This document shows positions 53,514 through 62,115 of a DNA stretch of 64,000 nucleotides, piece after piece; position 1 is the first letter of the stretch; each line of letters begins with the position of its first letter. The DNA lies in the NCBI RefSeq assembly GCF_004103715.1, contig NZ_CP035282.1, positions 1,168,673-1,232,672 of the forward strand, given 5' to 3'. The position numbers and the translations under genes were made by a program. The DNA comes from Acidilutibacter cellobiosedens (lineage in GTDB: Bacteria > Bacillota > Clostridia > Tissierellales > Acidilutibacteraceae). The notes under the pieces were generated by a model that searched no databases, was not told where the DNA came from, and saw nothing but the letters and a program-made list of their open reading frames with translations.

Positions 53514-53834
53514 TTATATTTTTCCTACAGTAAGTTTATAATTTTGAGTAATAATCTCCTTTCGTTCACGAATTCCTTTAATTCGATTGTTAAGGTTATT
53601 TATATACTCATTATATTCTAATTCGTTATTTATTAGATAATAGCCATGATTGTCAGCAGCAAGGGGTAACTTGTAAACTTTTGTACATTCTAATATAAGT
53701 TTCCTTACTTGTGCATGGGTATCATCTTTTTTTGTAATACCTATGAGTTTTTCAATTTCTCTTGCAGTAATTTTATTTTTTTTACCATAATGCTTTAATA
53801 AAATATTTTTAATTTTTTCAATTTTTTTAGGCAT
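53514..53834 (-). CDS. Small hypothetical protein, possible winged-helix DNA-binding
   Basis: This basic protein of about 106 residues starts 'MPKKIEKIKNILLKHYGKKNKITAREIEKLIGITKKDDTHAQVRKLILE'. It reads like a winged helix-turn-helix, ending with a helical, charged tail. ATG 53834 lies after AAAGGAGGTGA; a longer frame upstream runs into ISLre2-remnant DNA. Before IS copy 2 arrived it lay about 100 bp upstream of the endonuclease gene in the same direction, so it may have been part of the R-M transcript. Phage- and plasmid-borne proteins of this kind are common; no function is claimed. Confidence 0.55.
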   Translation of the reverse strand: MPKKIEKIKNILLKHYGKKNKITAREIEKLIGITKKDDTHAQVRKLILECTKVYKLPLAADNHGYYLINNELEYNEYINNLNNRIKGIRERKEIITQNYKLTVGKI

Positions 53835-53867
53835 CTGAATAATCACCTCCTTTTTTATTTCATAGTT

Positions 53868-53960
53868 GATGTCAATAGTGTTAGGTTGCTGTAGGAAAAA
53901 AGAATATGGCTTATCACCCATATTTGAAATAAATTGACTTATCCAATTAATACTTGTATT
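53868..53960 (-). mobile_element. Left-end remnant of a second, decayed ISLre2 element
   Basis: TAGTGTTAGGTTGCTGTAGG followed by AAAAAAG resembles the left end of the intact ISLre2 element (45800) at many positions. The following bases also match it (ATCACCC... and AAATTGACTT against ATCATCC... and ATTTTGTGCTT). It stops where the IS21 element begins. The other part of the same element lies at 56517-57098. Confidence 0.55.
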
Positions 53961-54057
53961 TGTCAACCGAAAATTAGGTCAAAAGACCATTTAATTTTAG
54001 GTCACTTTCTTGTAAATAAATGTGCCTCTAAAATTTGTGTACAAAGGCACAAATACT

Positions 54058-54822
54058 TTAAGCTGTTAAAGATTTAATAGATGCACCATTTTCTCTTAAT
54101 GTTTCTCTTAGCCGATAAGAATCACCCTCCATGTCGACAAGAATTGCCTTGTAAGTAAGTCTATCTATCATCGCACTTGTAACTGTCGGATCACCGAAAA
54201 CCCCAATCCAACGCTCAAATGAAAGGTTAGAAGTAATTATTGTTGATTTCCTTGCTGCCCTTAAAGAAAGATTGTTAAACAGCAGATCTGTCCCTTCCCG
54301 GTCAAACGAGGTGTACCCAAGTTCATCTGCCACTACAAGGTCATACTTTTCAAATCTATTCTCAAAATATCTCAAGGTCTTAGCGCTATTGCTTTCCTTC
54401 AATGTAGTAACCAGTAGTGGAATTGTCGTGAACAGAACCTTATAACCTGCCATGCAAGCCTTTAATGCTAAAGCAATACTAACCATAGTTTTTCCGGTTC
54501 CCGGGTTACCGGTCATTATGATATTTTTGCCTTTTTCGATAAAATCAAGTGTTGCTAACTCAGGAAGTCTTTTCTGCATATCTACTGGGAGACAGTCAAT
54601 TTCAATATCTTCAATATATTGCCTGTAAGGCAAATGTGCATTTCGAATACGACATTCAATGGAACGCTTATCCTTTTCTTCCATCTCATAAGTTAAAAGC
54701 TTATGAAGAAAATCCTCATAATCAGCCGCTTCAGATATTACTTCTTCAAAGTGAGTTTTAATTCCTTTAAGTTTCAATATATTACAGTATTCTTTAATCT
54801 CTTCATTTAATTTAACCTTCAT
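54058..54822 (-). CDS. istB: IS21-family helper ATPase IstB
   Basis: This AAA+ protein of about 254 residues has Walker A 'MTGNPGTGKTMVSIALALKA' (about 105-125), Walker B 'DLVVADELGYTSFD' and the sensor region 'STIITSNLSFERWIGVFGD'. IstB helps IstA select and remodel target DNA. ATG 54822 follows AAGGAGG and begins one base after the istA stop, as usual for coupled istAB. The longer frame upstream overlaps istA and has no site. No internal stops are seen, so the element may be functional. Confidence 0.93.
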   Translation of the reverse strand: MKVKLNEEIKEYCNILKLKGIKTHFEEVISEAADYEDFLHKLLTYEMEEKDKRSIECRIRNAHLPYRQYIEDIEIDCLPVDMQKRLPELATLDFIEKGKNIIMTGNPGTGKTMVSIALALKACMAGYKVLFTTIPLLVTTLKESNSAKTLRYFENRFEKYDLVVADELGYTSFDREGTDLLFNNLSLRAARKSTIITSNLSFERWIGVFGDPTVTSAMIDRLTYKAILVDMEGDSYRLRETLRENGASIKSLTA

Positions 54823-54823
54823 A

Positions 54824-56407
54824 CTATACAGCCTCCTTGTTAAGCTTTCTTGATTGGAGTGCTGCAAGTTTATCATAAATCGATAATGTGCTCCTTGATT
54901 TTTCAGTTAGATGATCATTTAATGGAACAGTAACGCAAATTTCTTTTTCCTTTCTACTTTCACAAATCACCTTAACCTTATCAGCACTCATATCCATTGG
55001 TGACAGTTTTTCAAGTTCCCTTAAAGCTTCTGTCACAGCATGGATTCCTTTTTCATAAATAATTTCTAAAACTTGTAGAAATGTCTTGGCATCTTTGGTA
55101 TAATACTGTTCATAGATATATTTGATCTGGGTGTCCGTTTGGAGCAGTGCTGTGCTTCCTTTGAGGGCACCTGGTTTTTTATGTAGAGTTCTAAGATAAT
55201 GATGAATCTCAATTTTCCAGTCATGCAGTTTAAAACTGCGGTCATGTTTAGCTACAATGCTGTTATCGTAGTAGATAATTATCTTATCTGTAAACATCTT
55301 CACTTTTACCATTTTACCAACTAATGTATCCGGCACAGAATAATGATTTTGACTTACCGTTACGGTCGAATATTTGTCAACACGGTTTTCTGAATAAATA
55401 CTGCTTTCAAACTTAGGTAAGTTAGGAAACAAGTGTTTTTGCTCTTCTTTAAAGATTTCCATCGGCACCAATCCGTTAGATGCTTCTTTATTATTAAGCT
55501 TCATACATTCTTCAAAAAGAAACTTGTTTGCTTCTGCAAGAGTGCCGAATTTGTCATTACCCGGCTCACTGAATACTTTTCTTCTAACATATTCTACACT
55601 TCTCTCAACGTGGCCCTTTTCATTGCCTTTTGCAATATTCGTGAACCTAAAGTTGAATCCATAGTATATTGATAATTCTGTCAATGCTTTTGTTGGCTCT
55701 TTTTCGAACAATCCAACAAATTTCTTAACTGCAACCCTCATATTATCATAGACCATTGTTCTAAAATTACCTTTGCAAAATGAGAAAAATTCTGCATGTG
55801 ATTGTTGAAATGCTGGAGTATCTTGAGATTTAAAAAGCATTGAATATCTGATTCCGCTTTTAGCAGGAGTAAAAACTGCCATTTGATAAGCTTTATATCC
55901 TTCTCCTCCTATATCTAATTTTGTCGTACCCCAGTCAAATTCACATACATCTCCAAGAACATATTCTTGCCTTATGAAAGCTTCACGATGCCTATCCTCG
56001 ATTGTTTTAACTAATCTTTTAACTGATGAATAACTAATATTAAAATTTTTCTTTAACAAGTATTCATGAATATCAATTTTTCTCATTTGCTGCTTTGACA
56101 TACCGTTAGCACGCTTCCATTCATTAACCTTTAAGCATTCTTCAATTACTTCAATCATTTCAGATGTTACCTTGTTTGGCCCTCTGTTTTCAGAATTGTA
56201 TTTTGGTTTTTTAACAATTGCTTGAATTAATTCTTTTGTATCTGTTTCAGGATTTTTTGCTAAAAGTTCTTGCTTTTGATTTTTATACTCATTTACATAT
56301 TTATTTACAGTATCCTTGCTCATGTGAAGTTCACTGGCAATGCTTCGATTGCTCATACCGTCAATATGTTTAAGTATGATTCTTTGTTTTTGATTCAATT
56401 TTATCAC
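54824..56407 (-). CDS. istA: IS21-family transposase IstA
   Basis: This 527-residue DDE integrase has an N-terminal HTH ('GMSNRSIASELHMSKDTVNKYV') and a catalytic core with 'DVCEFDWGTTKLDI' (Asp), 'RTMVYDNMRVAV' (Asp) and 'GNEKGHVERSVEYVR' (Glu). A C-terminal Mu-transposase-like beta domain starts 'VSQNHYSVP'. GTG 56407 is given; TTG 56398 after GGAAGTGA is also plausible. Stop and istB start are one base apart, so translation is coupled. Confidence 0.93.
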   Translation of the reverse strand: MIKLNQKQRIILKHIDGMSNRSIASELHMSKDTVNKYVNEYKNQKQELLAKNPETDTKELIQAIVKKPKYNSENRGPNKVTSEMIEVIEECLKVNEWKRANGMSKQQMRKIDIHEYLLKKNFNISYSSVKRLVKTIEDRHREAFIRQEYVLGDVCEFDWGTTKLDIGGEGYKAYQMAVFTPAKSGIRYSMLFKSQDTPAFQQSHAEFFSFCKGNFRTMVYDNMRVAVKKFVGLFEKEPTKALTELSIYYGFNFRFTNIAKGNEKGHVERSVEYVRRKVFSEPGNDKFGTLAEANKFLFEECMKLNNKEASNGLVPMEIFKEEQKHLFPNLPKFESSIYSENRVDKYSTVTVSQNHYSVPDTLVGKMVKVKMFTDKIIIYYDNSIVAKHDRSFKLHDWKIEIHHYLRTLHKKPGALKGSTALLQTDTQIKYIYEQYYTKDAKTFLQVLEIIYEKGIHAVTEALRELEKLSPMDMSADKVKVICESRKEKEICVTVPLNDHLTEKSRSTLSIYDKLAALQSRKLNKEAV

Positions 56408-56516
56408 TTCCTTCTCTTCCTCCTCCCAGTTTATACTGAAAGGATACCATATTTTCTTAAGAAAGTGACCTAATTTTCAATGAGCCAGCTGACCTATTTT
56501 TAGATTAGCATAAACA

Positions 56517-57098
56517 AATAGTCAGTTTAAACCAAATCTTTTATTCTTTTGATTTAGTTGCTTCTTTTTCTAATAAAGTTTCTAAATTTTTTTCATAGTT
56601 TTCAAGAACTATATAAGATTTATTCTTGGAAATCCATTTACTAAGCATAAATCTATTATATAACATTTATCTTATATGACAACCATCCTAACACACATTA
56701 GGTTACTTAAAACTATATCATCAACAAAATAATGTCTATTTCCACTTTTCAAATCCAGAACTTGTCAAAATACTATTCTTATCTTTTTACTATCTCCCAT
56801 TTCTTCTTAATCATGCCATTTCATATATGATTACCCATATCCTCCAATATTTTTATTACAATATTTTTTCAAAACTCAGATGTGTCTTATTGCAGAACAA
56901 ATATTAAATCGTTAATATTTTCTTTGTTTTTATGAAATTTTTATTTTACTTTCGTTTTTTACTCTATATTCGTTAGAATGCTGAATACAATTCTATTTTT
57001 AAATTTTTTATTTATATTTACTTTATTAGAATGACATCTTCTTTTCAAGTATATGGAGCTTTATGCCATTTTCTTTTAGTAATTTTATACTGATCATA
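56517..57098 (-). pseudogene. Decayed ISLre2 transposase 5' part and right end
   Basis: From about 56690 to 57098 the sequence follows the 5' part and right end of the intact ISLre2 (48790-49245), for example ATCATCAACAA, AATATTTT and ACATCTTCTTTTCAAG. It has many substitutions and indels and no open frame. The right end (TAATTTTATACTGA) stops just before the MarR promoter. 56517-56690 is AT-rich and not confidently assigned. This is the right part of the element whose left end lies at 53868. Confidence 0.65.
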
Positions 57099-57160
57099 TT
57101 GTGTTAAACTAAAAAGGGTGTATAATATAATTAGTCGGCTGATAATTAACCGGCTAATTA
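57099..57160 (+). promoter_or_regulatory. Promoter and palindromic operator of the MarR gene
   Basis: TTGTGT at 57099-57104 and TATAAT at 57121-57126 (16-bp spacer) are followed at once by a 33-bp palindrome, 57128-57160. Its halves are TAATTAGTCGGCTGAT and ATTAACCGGCTAATTA, matching at 13 of 16 positions. Its position over the transcription start suits repression by the MarR protein encoded downstream. Confidence 0.75.
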
Positions 57161-57208
57161 TTTTTTAGCGCTTTAATTCAAAACTTTTTGGAATTGGAGG
57201 TGTAATTT

Positions 57209-57670
57209 TTGGATGAGGATAAATTGGAACTTATTAGTCTGAAGAGAAAGATTAAATGCCTTCACAGGGCTAATATGCGGGTAGTTTTAAAAAGATATGG
57301 GTTATACGAAGGTCAACCTTTTACTCTTATTCATCTAAAAAAGAAAGGAGAATGTACCCAAAGAGATCTGGCGGAATTTTTAAATGTCAGCAGTGCTACT
57401 ATTGCGGTTTCATTGAAGCGGTTGGAGAAATCGGGATTGATAAAAAAGACTCCTGATAAGAAAGATTTAAGATATAACAATATAAGTTTGACGGAAAAAG
57501 GCAGAGAAATAGTCGATAAGTGTGAAGACGCTTTTGAAAATGCGGATATCCATATGTTCGATGGGTTTAGCGATGAAGAAATAAAAAATCTGAAAATGTA
57601 TTATGCAAGAATCATAGACAATCTGGAGAAATTCAATTTTTCTAATAAAGGAGGTAATGCCGATGATTAA
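57209..57670 (+). CDS. MarR family transcriptional regulator
   Basis: This 153-residue winged-helix protein has 'CTQRDLAEFLNVSSATIAVSLKRLEKSGLIKK' as recognition helix and turn, the wing 'TPDKKDLRYNNISLTEKGREIV', and helical dimerisation ends. The TTG start follows GGAGGTG. It overlaps the ABC transporter gene, and a palindrome overlaps its promoter. MarR genes upstream of ABC exporter pairs usually repress them. The operon's exporter is damaged here, so this regulator may now have little to control. It is intact. Confidence 0.9.
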   Translation: MDEDKLELISLKRKIKCLHRANMRVVLKRYGLYEGQPFTLIHLKKKGECTQRDLAEFLNVSSATIAVSLKRLEKSGLIKKTPDKKDLRYNNISLTEKGREIVDKCEDAFENADIHMFDGFSDEEIKNLKMYYARIIDNLEKFNFSNKGGNADD

Positions 57671-59150
57671 AAAGCTTTTTTCATTTTTTGACGGATATAA
57701 AAAATATGCGGCTTTAGCAATATCATTTATGATCATTGACGTAATGGGAGAAATTATTCAACCTATGCTTATGTCCGATATAGTTGATATAGGAATAAAA
57801 AACAGGGATTTAAATTATATATTCAGAATAGGAGGTTTAATGCTTATAATGGCATTGATTGCCATTATAGGAGGTATTATAAACGTATATTTTGGATCAA
57901 AGGCAGGGGTAGGTTTTGCAACTAATATTAGAAAAGGTGTTTTTCATAAGATTCAAGAGTTTTCGTTTTCTAACATTGATGAGTTTAAAAGTGCATCTTT
58001 GGTTACAAGACTTACGAACGATGTAACTTTAATTCAACAGGTAACAATAATGGGACTGAGGATTCTTGTAAAAGCACCGCTTATGCTTATATTCGGAGCG
58101 ATTATGGCTTTTAAAATAAATTCGGAATTGGCTTTGGTAGTAGCCGTTGCAATACCTATTTTGGGAACGTGTGTATTTGTTATACTTAAAAAGTCCTTTC
58201 CTTTTTTCGTAAATATGCAGAAAAGGTTGGACAGAGTAAATGGAAATATTCAGGAGAATTTAACAAATATAAGGGTTGTAAAATCCTTTGTCAGAGAGGA
58301 TTTTGAGAGAAACAAATTTGAAGAATCCAGCGATGCGCTTATGAATAATGCTACGAGAGCTCTTCATATTGTAATTTGGGATAGACCTTTGATGATTGTC
58401 GTTATGAGATCTTCTATTATGGCGCTTCTCTGGTTCGGAGGAAATAAAATATTGCAGGGTTCTCTTCAAGTAGGAGAACTTATGTCATTTATAAGTTACA
58501 TCACTCAGATTTTATTCTCCCTTCTTCTTCTCGGTATGGTTATAACCCAGGCTTCAAGAGCAAGTGCCTCGGCAAAACGTATAATTGAGGTACTGGATAC
58601 GAAGATTGATATTAAAGACAAAGAAGATGCGGAAGAAAGAAAAGTCAAGGAAGGAATCGTAGAATTTAAAAACGTATTTTTTAAATATAAAGATGAAAAT
58701 GCCGATTACGCTTTAAAAGATATCTCCTTCAAAGTTAAAAAAGGAGAGATAATAGGGATAGTCGGTTCAACCGGGTCCGGAAAAACTTCTTTAGTTCAGC
58801 TTATTCCAAGACTTTATGATGCCACGAAAGGAAGTGTGCTTGTTGATGGAGTGGATGTAAGGGATTACAGATTAAACGACTTAAGAAAATCCATCGGGTT
58901 TGTTCTTCAAAAAAATGTATTGTTTTCAGGTACTATAAAAGATAATTTGAAGTGGGGAAATACTCAGGCTAAGACTGAGGAAATAGTTAGAGCGGCTAAA
59001 AATGCTCAGGCCCATGATTTTATAATGGAGTTTTCTAAGGGATATGAAACCGAGTTGGGACAAGAAGGAGTTAATATATCAGGAGGTCAGAAACAAAGGC
59101 TGAGTATAGCCAGAGCAATGCTCAAAAATCTTAAGATAAGGGAGATGTGA
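57663..59150 (+). pseudogene. ABC exporter subunit 1, truncated inside its ATPase domain
   Basis: About 495 residues. Six transmembrane helices occupy about 15-310. An ATPase domain follows with Walker A 'GSTGSGKTSLVQ', Q-loop and signature 'VNISGGQKQRLSIARAML'. The protein ends 'KNLKIREM' where Walker B (normally LILDDSTSAVD) should follow, so Walker B, D-loop and H-loop are absent. The last bases already belong to the sequence before the second subunit's ATPase domain. It resembles the first half of a heterodimeric multidrug-type exporter (YheI/YheH or EfrAB style). ATG 57663 has the right distance from AAAGGAGG. Non-functional as an ATPase alone. Confidence 0.85.
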
Positions 59151-59869
59151 GATTTAATAACGTAACCTTTGGATATAACTCCGATAAAATAGTACTTAAA
59201 AATATTTCTATTTATGCAAAGCCTGGGCAGAAAATTGCGTTGGTAGGTTCTACGGGAGCAGGGAAGACTACAATTACAAACCTTTTAACAAGGTTTTATG
59301 ATATAGATGAAGGAAGTATAACCATAGACGGAATCGATATCAGAAAAATAAAGAAAGAGAACCTAAGGAAATCCCTTGCCATGGTTTTACAAGATACTCA
59401 TTTGTTTACGGGAACGATTATAGACAACATAAGATACGGAAAACTGGAAGCTACTGACGAAGAAGTAATAAAAGCGGCTAAGTTAGCCGGAGCAGACTCT
59501 TTTATCAGAAGACTTTCCAATGGATATAATACTGTAATAGATGGAGACGGAAACAATTTAAGTCAAGGACAAAGACAATTGTTGAATATTGCCAGGGCAG
59601 CCGTAGCGGACCCGCCCATACTGATTTTAGACGAGGCCACCAGTTCCATAGATACCAGAACAGAAAAATATATTGAGGAAGGAATGGATAGGTTAATGGA
59701 AGGGAGGACAAATTTCATCATTGCCCATAGATTATCGACGGTAAGAAATGCTGATGCTATAATGGTTATTGAAAATGGAGAAATTATTGAAAGAGGAAAC
59801 CATGAAGAACTGTTGAAACAAAGAGGAAGATACTACGATTTGTGCACGGGAGCTTTTGAGTTAGAATAG
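59147..59869 (+). pseudogene. ABC exporter subunit 2, ATPase domain only
   Basis: About 240 residues form a complete nucleotide-binding domain: Walker A 'GSTGAGKTTITN', Q-loop 'LQDTHLF', signature 'LSQGQRQLLNIARA', Walker B 'PILILDEATSS', H-loop 'IIAHRLST'. The transmembrane domain that should precede it (about 340 residues) is absent. Its frame starts directly at the truncated end of subunit 1, with one base out of phase. A deletion fused the two genes. A GTG at 59147 could start it, but without a clear Shine-Dalgarno. Confidence 0.85.
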
Positions 59870-59967
59870 AATTTATTTTATATGATTTATAATAAAGAAT
59901 ATGAAATCTGGGTATAAGATGATATAATATAGAGGAAGTTTTATGGTATAAATAAGGAGAGTTGTAG

Positions 59968-61020
59968 ATGCTTGTAGAAAAATTATATGAAAATAATGAA
60001 CTTAAACCTTATGAACTTAAAGAATTGATTGAAGAAAACAGTGCGGAACCAAGCCCAAAGTTATTAAATGCTGCTTTATCGGTAAGAAAGAAATACTATG
60101 GGAATGGCATATATTTCAGAGGGCTGATTGAGTTCAGCAATTATTGTAAAAATGATTGCTACTATTGCGGAATAAGAAGGGGTAATGTTCATGCTCACAG
60201 ATACAGGCTTACAAAAGAGAAAATTTTAAAATGCTGCCGAAATGGCTATAGATTGGGATTTAGAACCTTTGTACTTCAAAGCGGAGAGGATATGTATTAT
60301 ACGGATGAGATAATGACGGATATAATAAGTTCAATCAGGAGAGAATTTCCTGACTGTGCCATTACCCTTTCTGTGGGGGAGAAATCCTATGAAACATATG
60401 AAAGATATTTTCAAGCAGGTGCTGACAGATACCTCCTAAGACATGAAACGGCAAATGAAGAACATTACAGAAAACTCCATCCTAAGGAATTGAGTCTCAA
60501 AAACAGAAAACAATGCTTATATAACTTAAAAGAGATAGGTTTTCAGATAGGAGCTGGATTTATGGTAGGCTCTCCTTATCAGACCACGGATAATTTGGTG
60601 GAGGATCTGTTATTTCTAAAAGAACTCAATCCTCATATGGTAGGAATAGGCCCTTTTGTTCCGAGTAAGGATACAATATTTGCTCATGAAAAAAAGGGAA
60701 CTTTGAATATGACCGTCGCTTTAATAGCTATAATAAGGCTTCTTCTTCCGAAAGCCCTCATACCTTCAACAACAGCCTTGGGAACAATTCATCCTTTGGG
60801 AAGGGAAAAAGGGTTTAAGGCAGGAGCAAATGTTGTAATGCCTAATCTTTCTCCGGTAGGAGTGAGAAGGGATTATTCCCTATATGATAATAAAATATGT
60901 ACAGGAGAAGAAGCAGCAGAATGCAGATATTGTTTGGACAACAGGATAAAGGTTGCGGGATTTGTTCCGGATTTTTCGAGAGGAGATTATTATGGTATGA
61001 AAAGTGTTCATGCCTTATAA
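59968..61020 (+). CDS. hydE: [FeFe]-hydrogenase H-cluster radical SAM maturase HydE
   Basis: This 350-residue radical SAM enzyme carries the cluster motif 'CKNDCYYCGIRRGN' (Cx3Cx2C, about 64-71). 'LRHETANEEHYRKLHP' and 'GAGFMVGSPYQTTDNLVEDL' are typical HydE segments, with a C-terminal 'CRYCLDNRIKVAG'. HydE works with HydG and HydF to build the two-iron subcluster of [FeFe] hydrogenase, so this organism probably makes hydrogen. hydF, hydG and hydA are not in the window. AGGAGAG precedes the start. PylB is a related alternative, but 'RRGNVHAHRYR' and length favour HydE. Confidence 0.87.
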   Translation: MLVEKLYENNELKPYELKELIEENSAEPSPKLLNAALSVRKKYYGNGIYFRGLIEFSNYCKNDCYYCGIRRGNVHAHRYRLTKEKILKCCRNGYRLGFRTFVLQSGEDMYYTDEIMTDIISSIRREFPDCAITLSVGEKSYETYERYFQAGADRYLLRHETANEEHYRKLHPKELSLKNRKQCLYNLKEIGFQIGAGFMVGSPYQTTDNLVEDLLFLKELNPHMVGIGPFVPSKDTIFAHEKKGTLNMTVALIAIIRLLLPKALIPSTTALGTIHPLGREKGFKAGANVVMPNLSPVGVRRDYSLYDNKICTGEEAAECRYCLDNRIKVAGFVPDFSRGDYYGMKSVHAL

Positions 61021-61113
61021 TATGAACCATATAGAAAAATTTTTATAAATAAGTTGAAATATGGAGTATTTTATGTTAAGATAAATTTACAATTATATAT
61101 TTAGTGTATATTT

Positions 61114-61190
61114 AAGTCCTTTAAATGATCCTGGGAGGTTGTAAGGCGAAAGCGAATGTCTTGATTTATAGGGATCAAGATATTTTTTTA
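61114..61190 (+). promoter_or_regulatory. PyrR-responsive attenuator in front of pyrR
   Basis: ATCCTGGGAGGTT at about 61128-61140 fits the known PyrR-binding loop pattern (ARUCCNGNGAGGYU). It sits in a stem closed by CCTT/AAGG. A terminator stem, TCTTGAT/ATCAAGA with a seven-T tail, follows at 61159-61188. PyrR bound to UMP would promote termination. Confidence 0.85.
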
Positions 61191-61217
61191 TCTTAATAGA
61201 AGAAAGGTGGAATTCGG

Positions 61218-61766
61218 GTGAATTTAAAGGCAATAATAATGGATGATGTTAAAATGAGGAAATCCATAGTCAGGATTTCTCATGAGATAATAGAAAGAAA
61301 TAATGATTTGAGCAATATAATGCTTGTGGGAATAAAAAGAAGAGGCATACCTATAGCTGAAAGGATTTCTGAAAATATAAAAAAATTTGAAGAAATAGAT
61401 GTTCCTGTATACAAGTTGGATATATCCTTATATAGAGATGATTTATCGGAATTAGCCGATTTTCCCATAGTTAAGGATAGTAAAATAGAGGCAAGTGTTG
61501 AGAAGAAAAATGTAATATTGGTAGACGATGTGATTTATACCGGAAGGACTGTAAGGGCAGCTATAGAAGCCATATTTGATAACGGAAGACCAGACAGAAT
61601 TCAATTGGCCGTTTTGATAGACAGAGGGCATAGGGAAATTCCTGTGAGGCCGGACTATGTAGGGAAAAATATACCTACTTCTCAAAATGAAATTGTTTCC
61701 GTAGAAGTCAATGAAATAGACGGAGTTGATTCAGCTAAAATCCTTGTACATCCTTTATATAAATAA
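61218..61766 (+). CDS. pyrR: PyrR bifunctional pyrimidine regulator / uracil phosphoribosyltransferase
   Basis: This 182-residue protein has the PRPP-binding loop 'VILVDDVIYTGRTVRAAIEAI' and 'LVGIKRRGIPIAERI' near the start. 'VLIDRGHREIPVRPDYVGKNIPTS' contains the RNA-binding region typical of PyrR. It binds an attenuator RNA in the presence of uridine nucleotides and can make UMP from uracil. The start follows GAAAGGTGG. It has its own attenuator but no pyr biosynthetic genes directly downstream; the next genes are preT and preA. Confidence 0.92.
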   Translation: MNLKAIIMDDVKMRKSIVRISHEIIERNNDLSNIMLVGIKRRGIPIAERISENIKKFEEIDVPVYKLDISLYRDDLSELADFPIVKDSKIEASVEKKNVILVDDVIYTGRTVRAAIEAIFDNGRPDRIQLAVLIDRGHREIPVRPDYVGKNIPTSQNEIVSVEVNEIDGVDSAKILVHPLYK

Positions 61767-62115
61767 TACAAAGGTTAATTGCGAACTTCTTATATTATTT
61801 AAAAGTTTGTACAAGGTTTTTTTCATAAATTCGGGTAAATTCCTTAAATGGGTTTAAAAAAGTTGAAATGGTTGGAAAGACTGGGTTTGAGATATTTTTT
61901 CGGATTAACATTTATTAGAAGGACATAATCATTGTTAAAAAGATGACGAAATCTGAAATAATTATTGGTATAAATTTAACATATCGATGTAGATAGTCGA
62001 ATTTTGACTTAAATAGAGGTTTAAGCATATTTCTTAAATAGAAATATGCTTATTTTTTTGTTAAAATATAAATGCAATTAACCTTTGAATATTAATATAT
62101 AAAGGAGGAATAGTT
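61767..62115 (+). other. Intergenic region with a terminator/antiterminator-like structure before preT
   Basis: AAGCATATTTC pairs with GAAATATGCTT (62022-62050) before ATTTTTTT, a strong terminator with no gene directly upstream after the pyrR end region. CTTAAA-TAGAGG-TTTAAG (62008-62025) overlaps its left arm, so the two stems exclude each other. A -10-like TATAAA lies near 61970. An attenuator or a small RNA end is possible; no known riboswitch was recognised. Confidence 0.5.

Larger units (their letters stand above)
53961..56516 (-). mobile_element. IS21-family element
   Basis: It begins TGTCAACCGAAAATTAGGTC and, read from the other side at 56516, TGTTTATGCTAATC. Several repeats of AATTAGGTC and TAGGTCACTTTCTT near both ends form the multiple transposase-binding sites usual for IS21. 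It carries istA and istB on the minus strand. A clean target duplication was not seen. It sits inside the decayed ISLre2 remnant. Confidence 0.75.
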
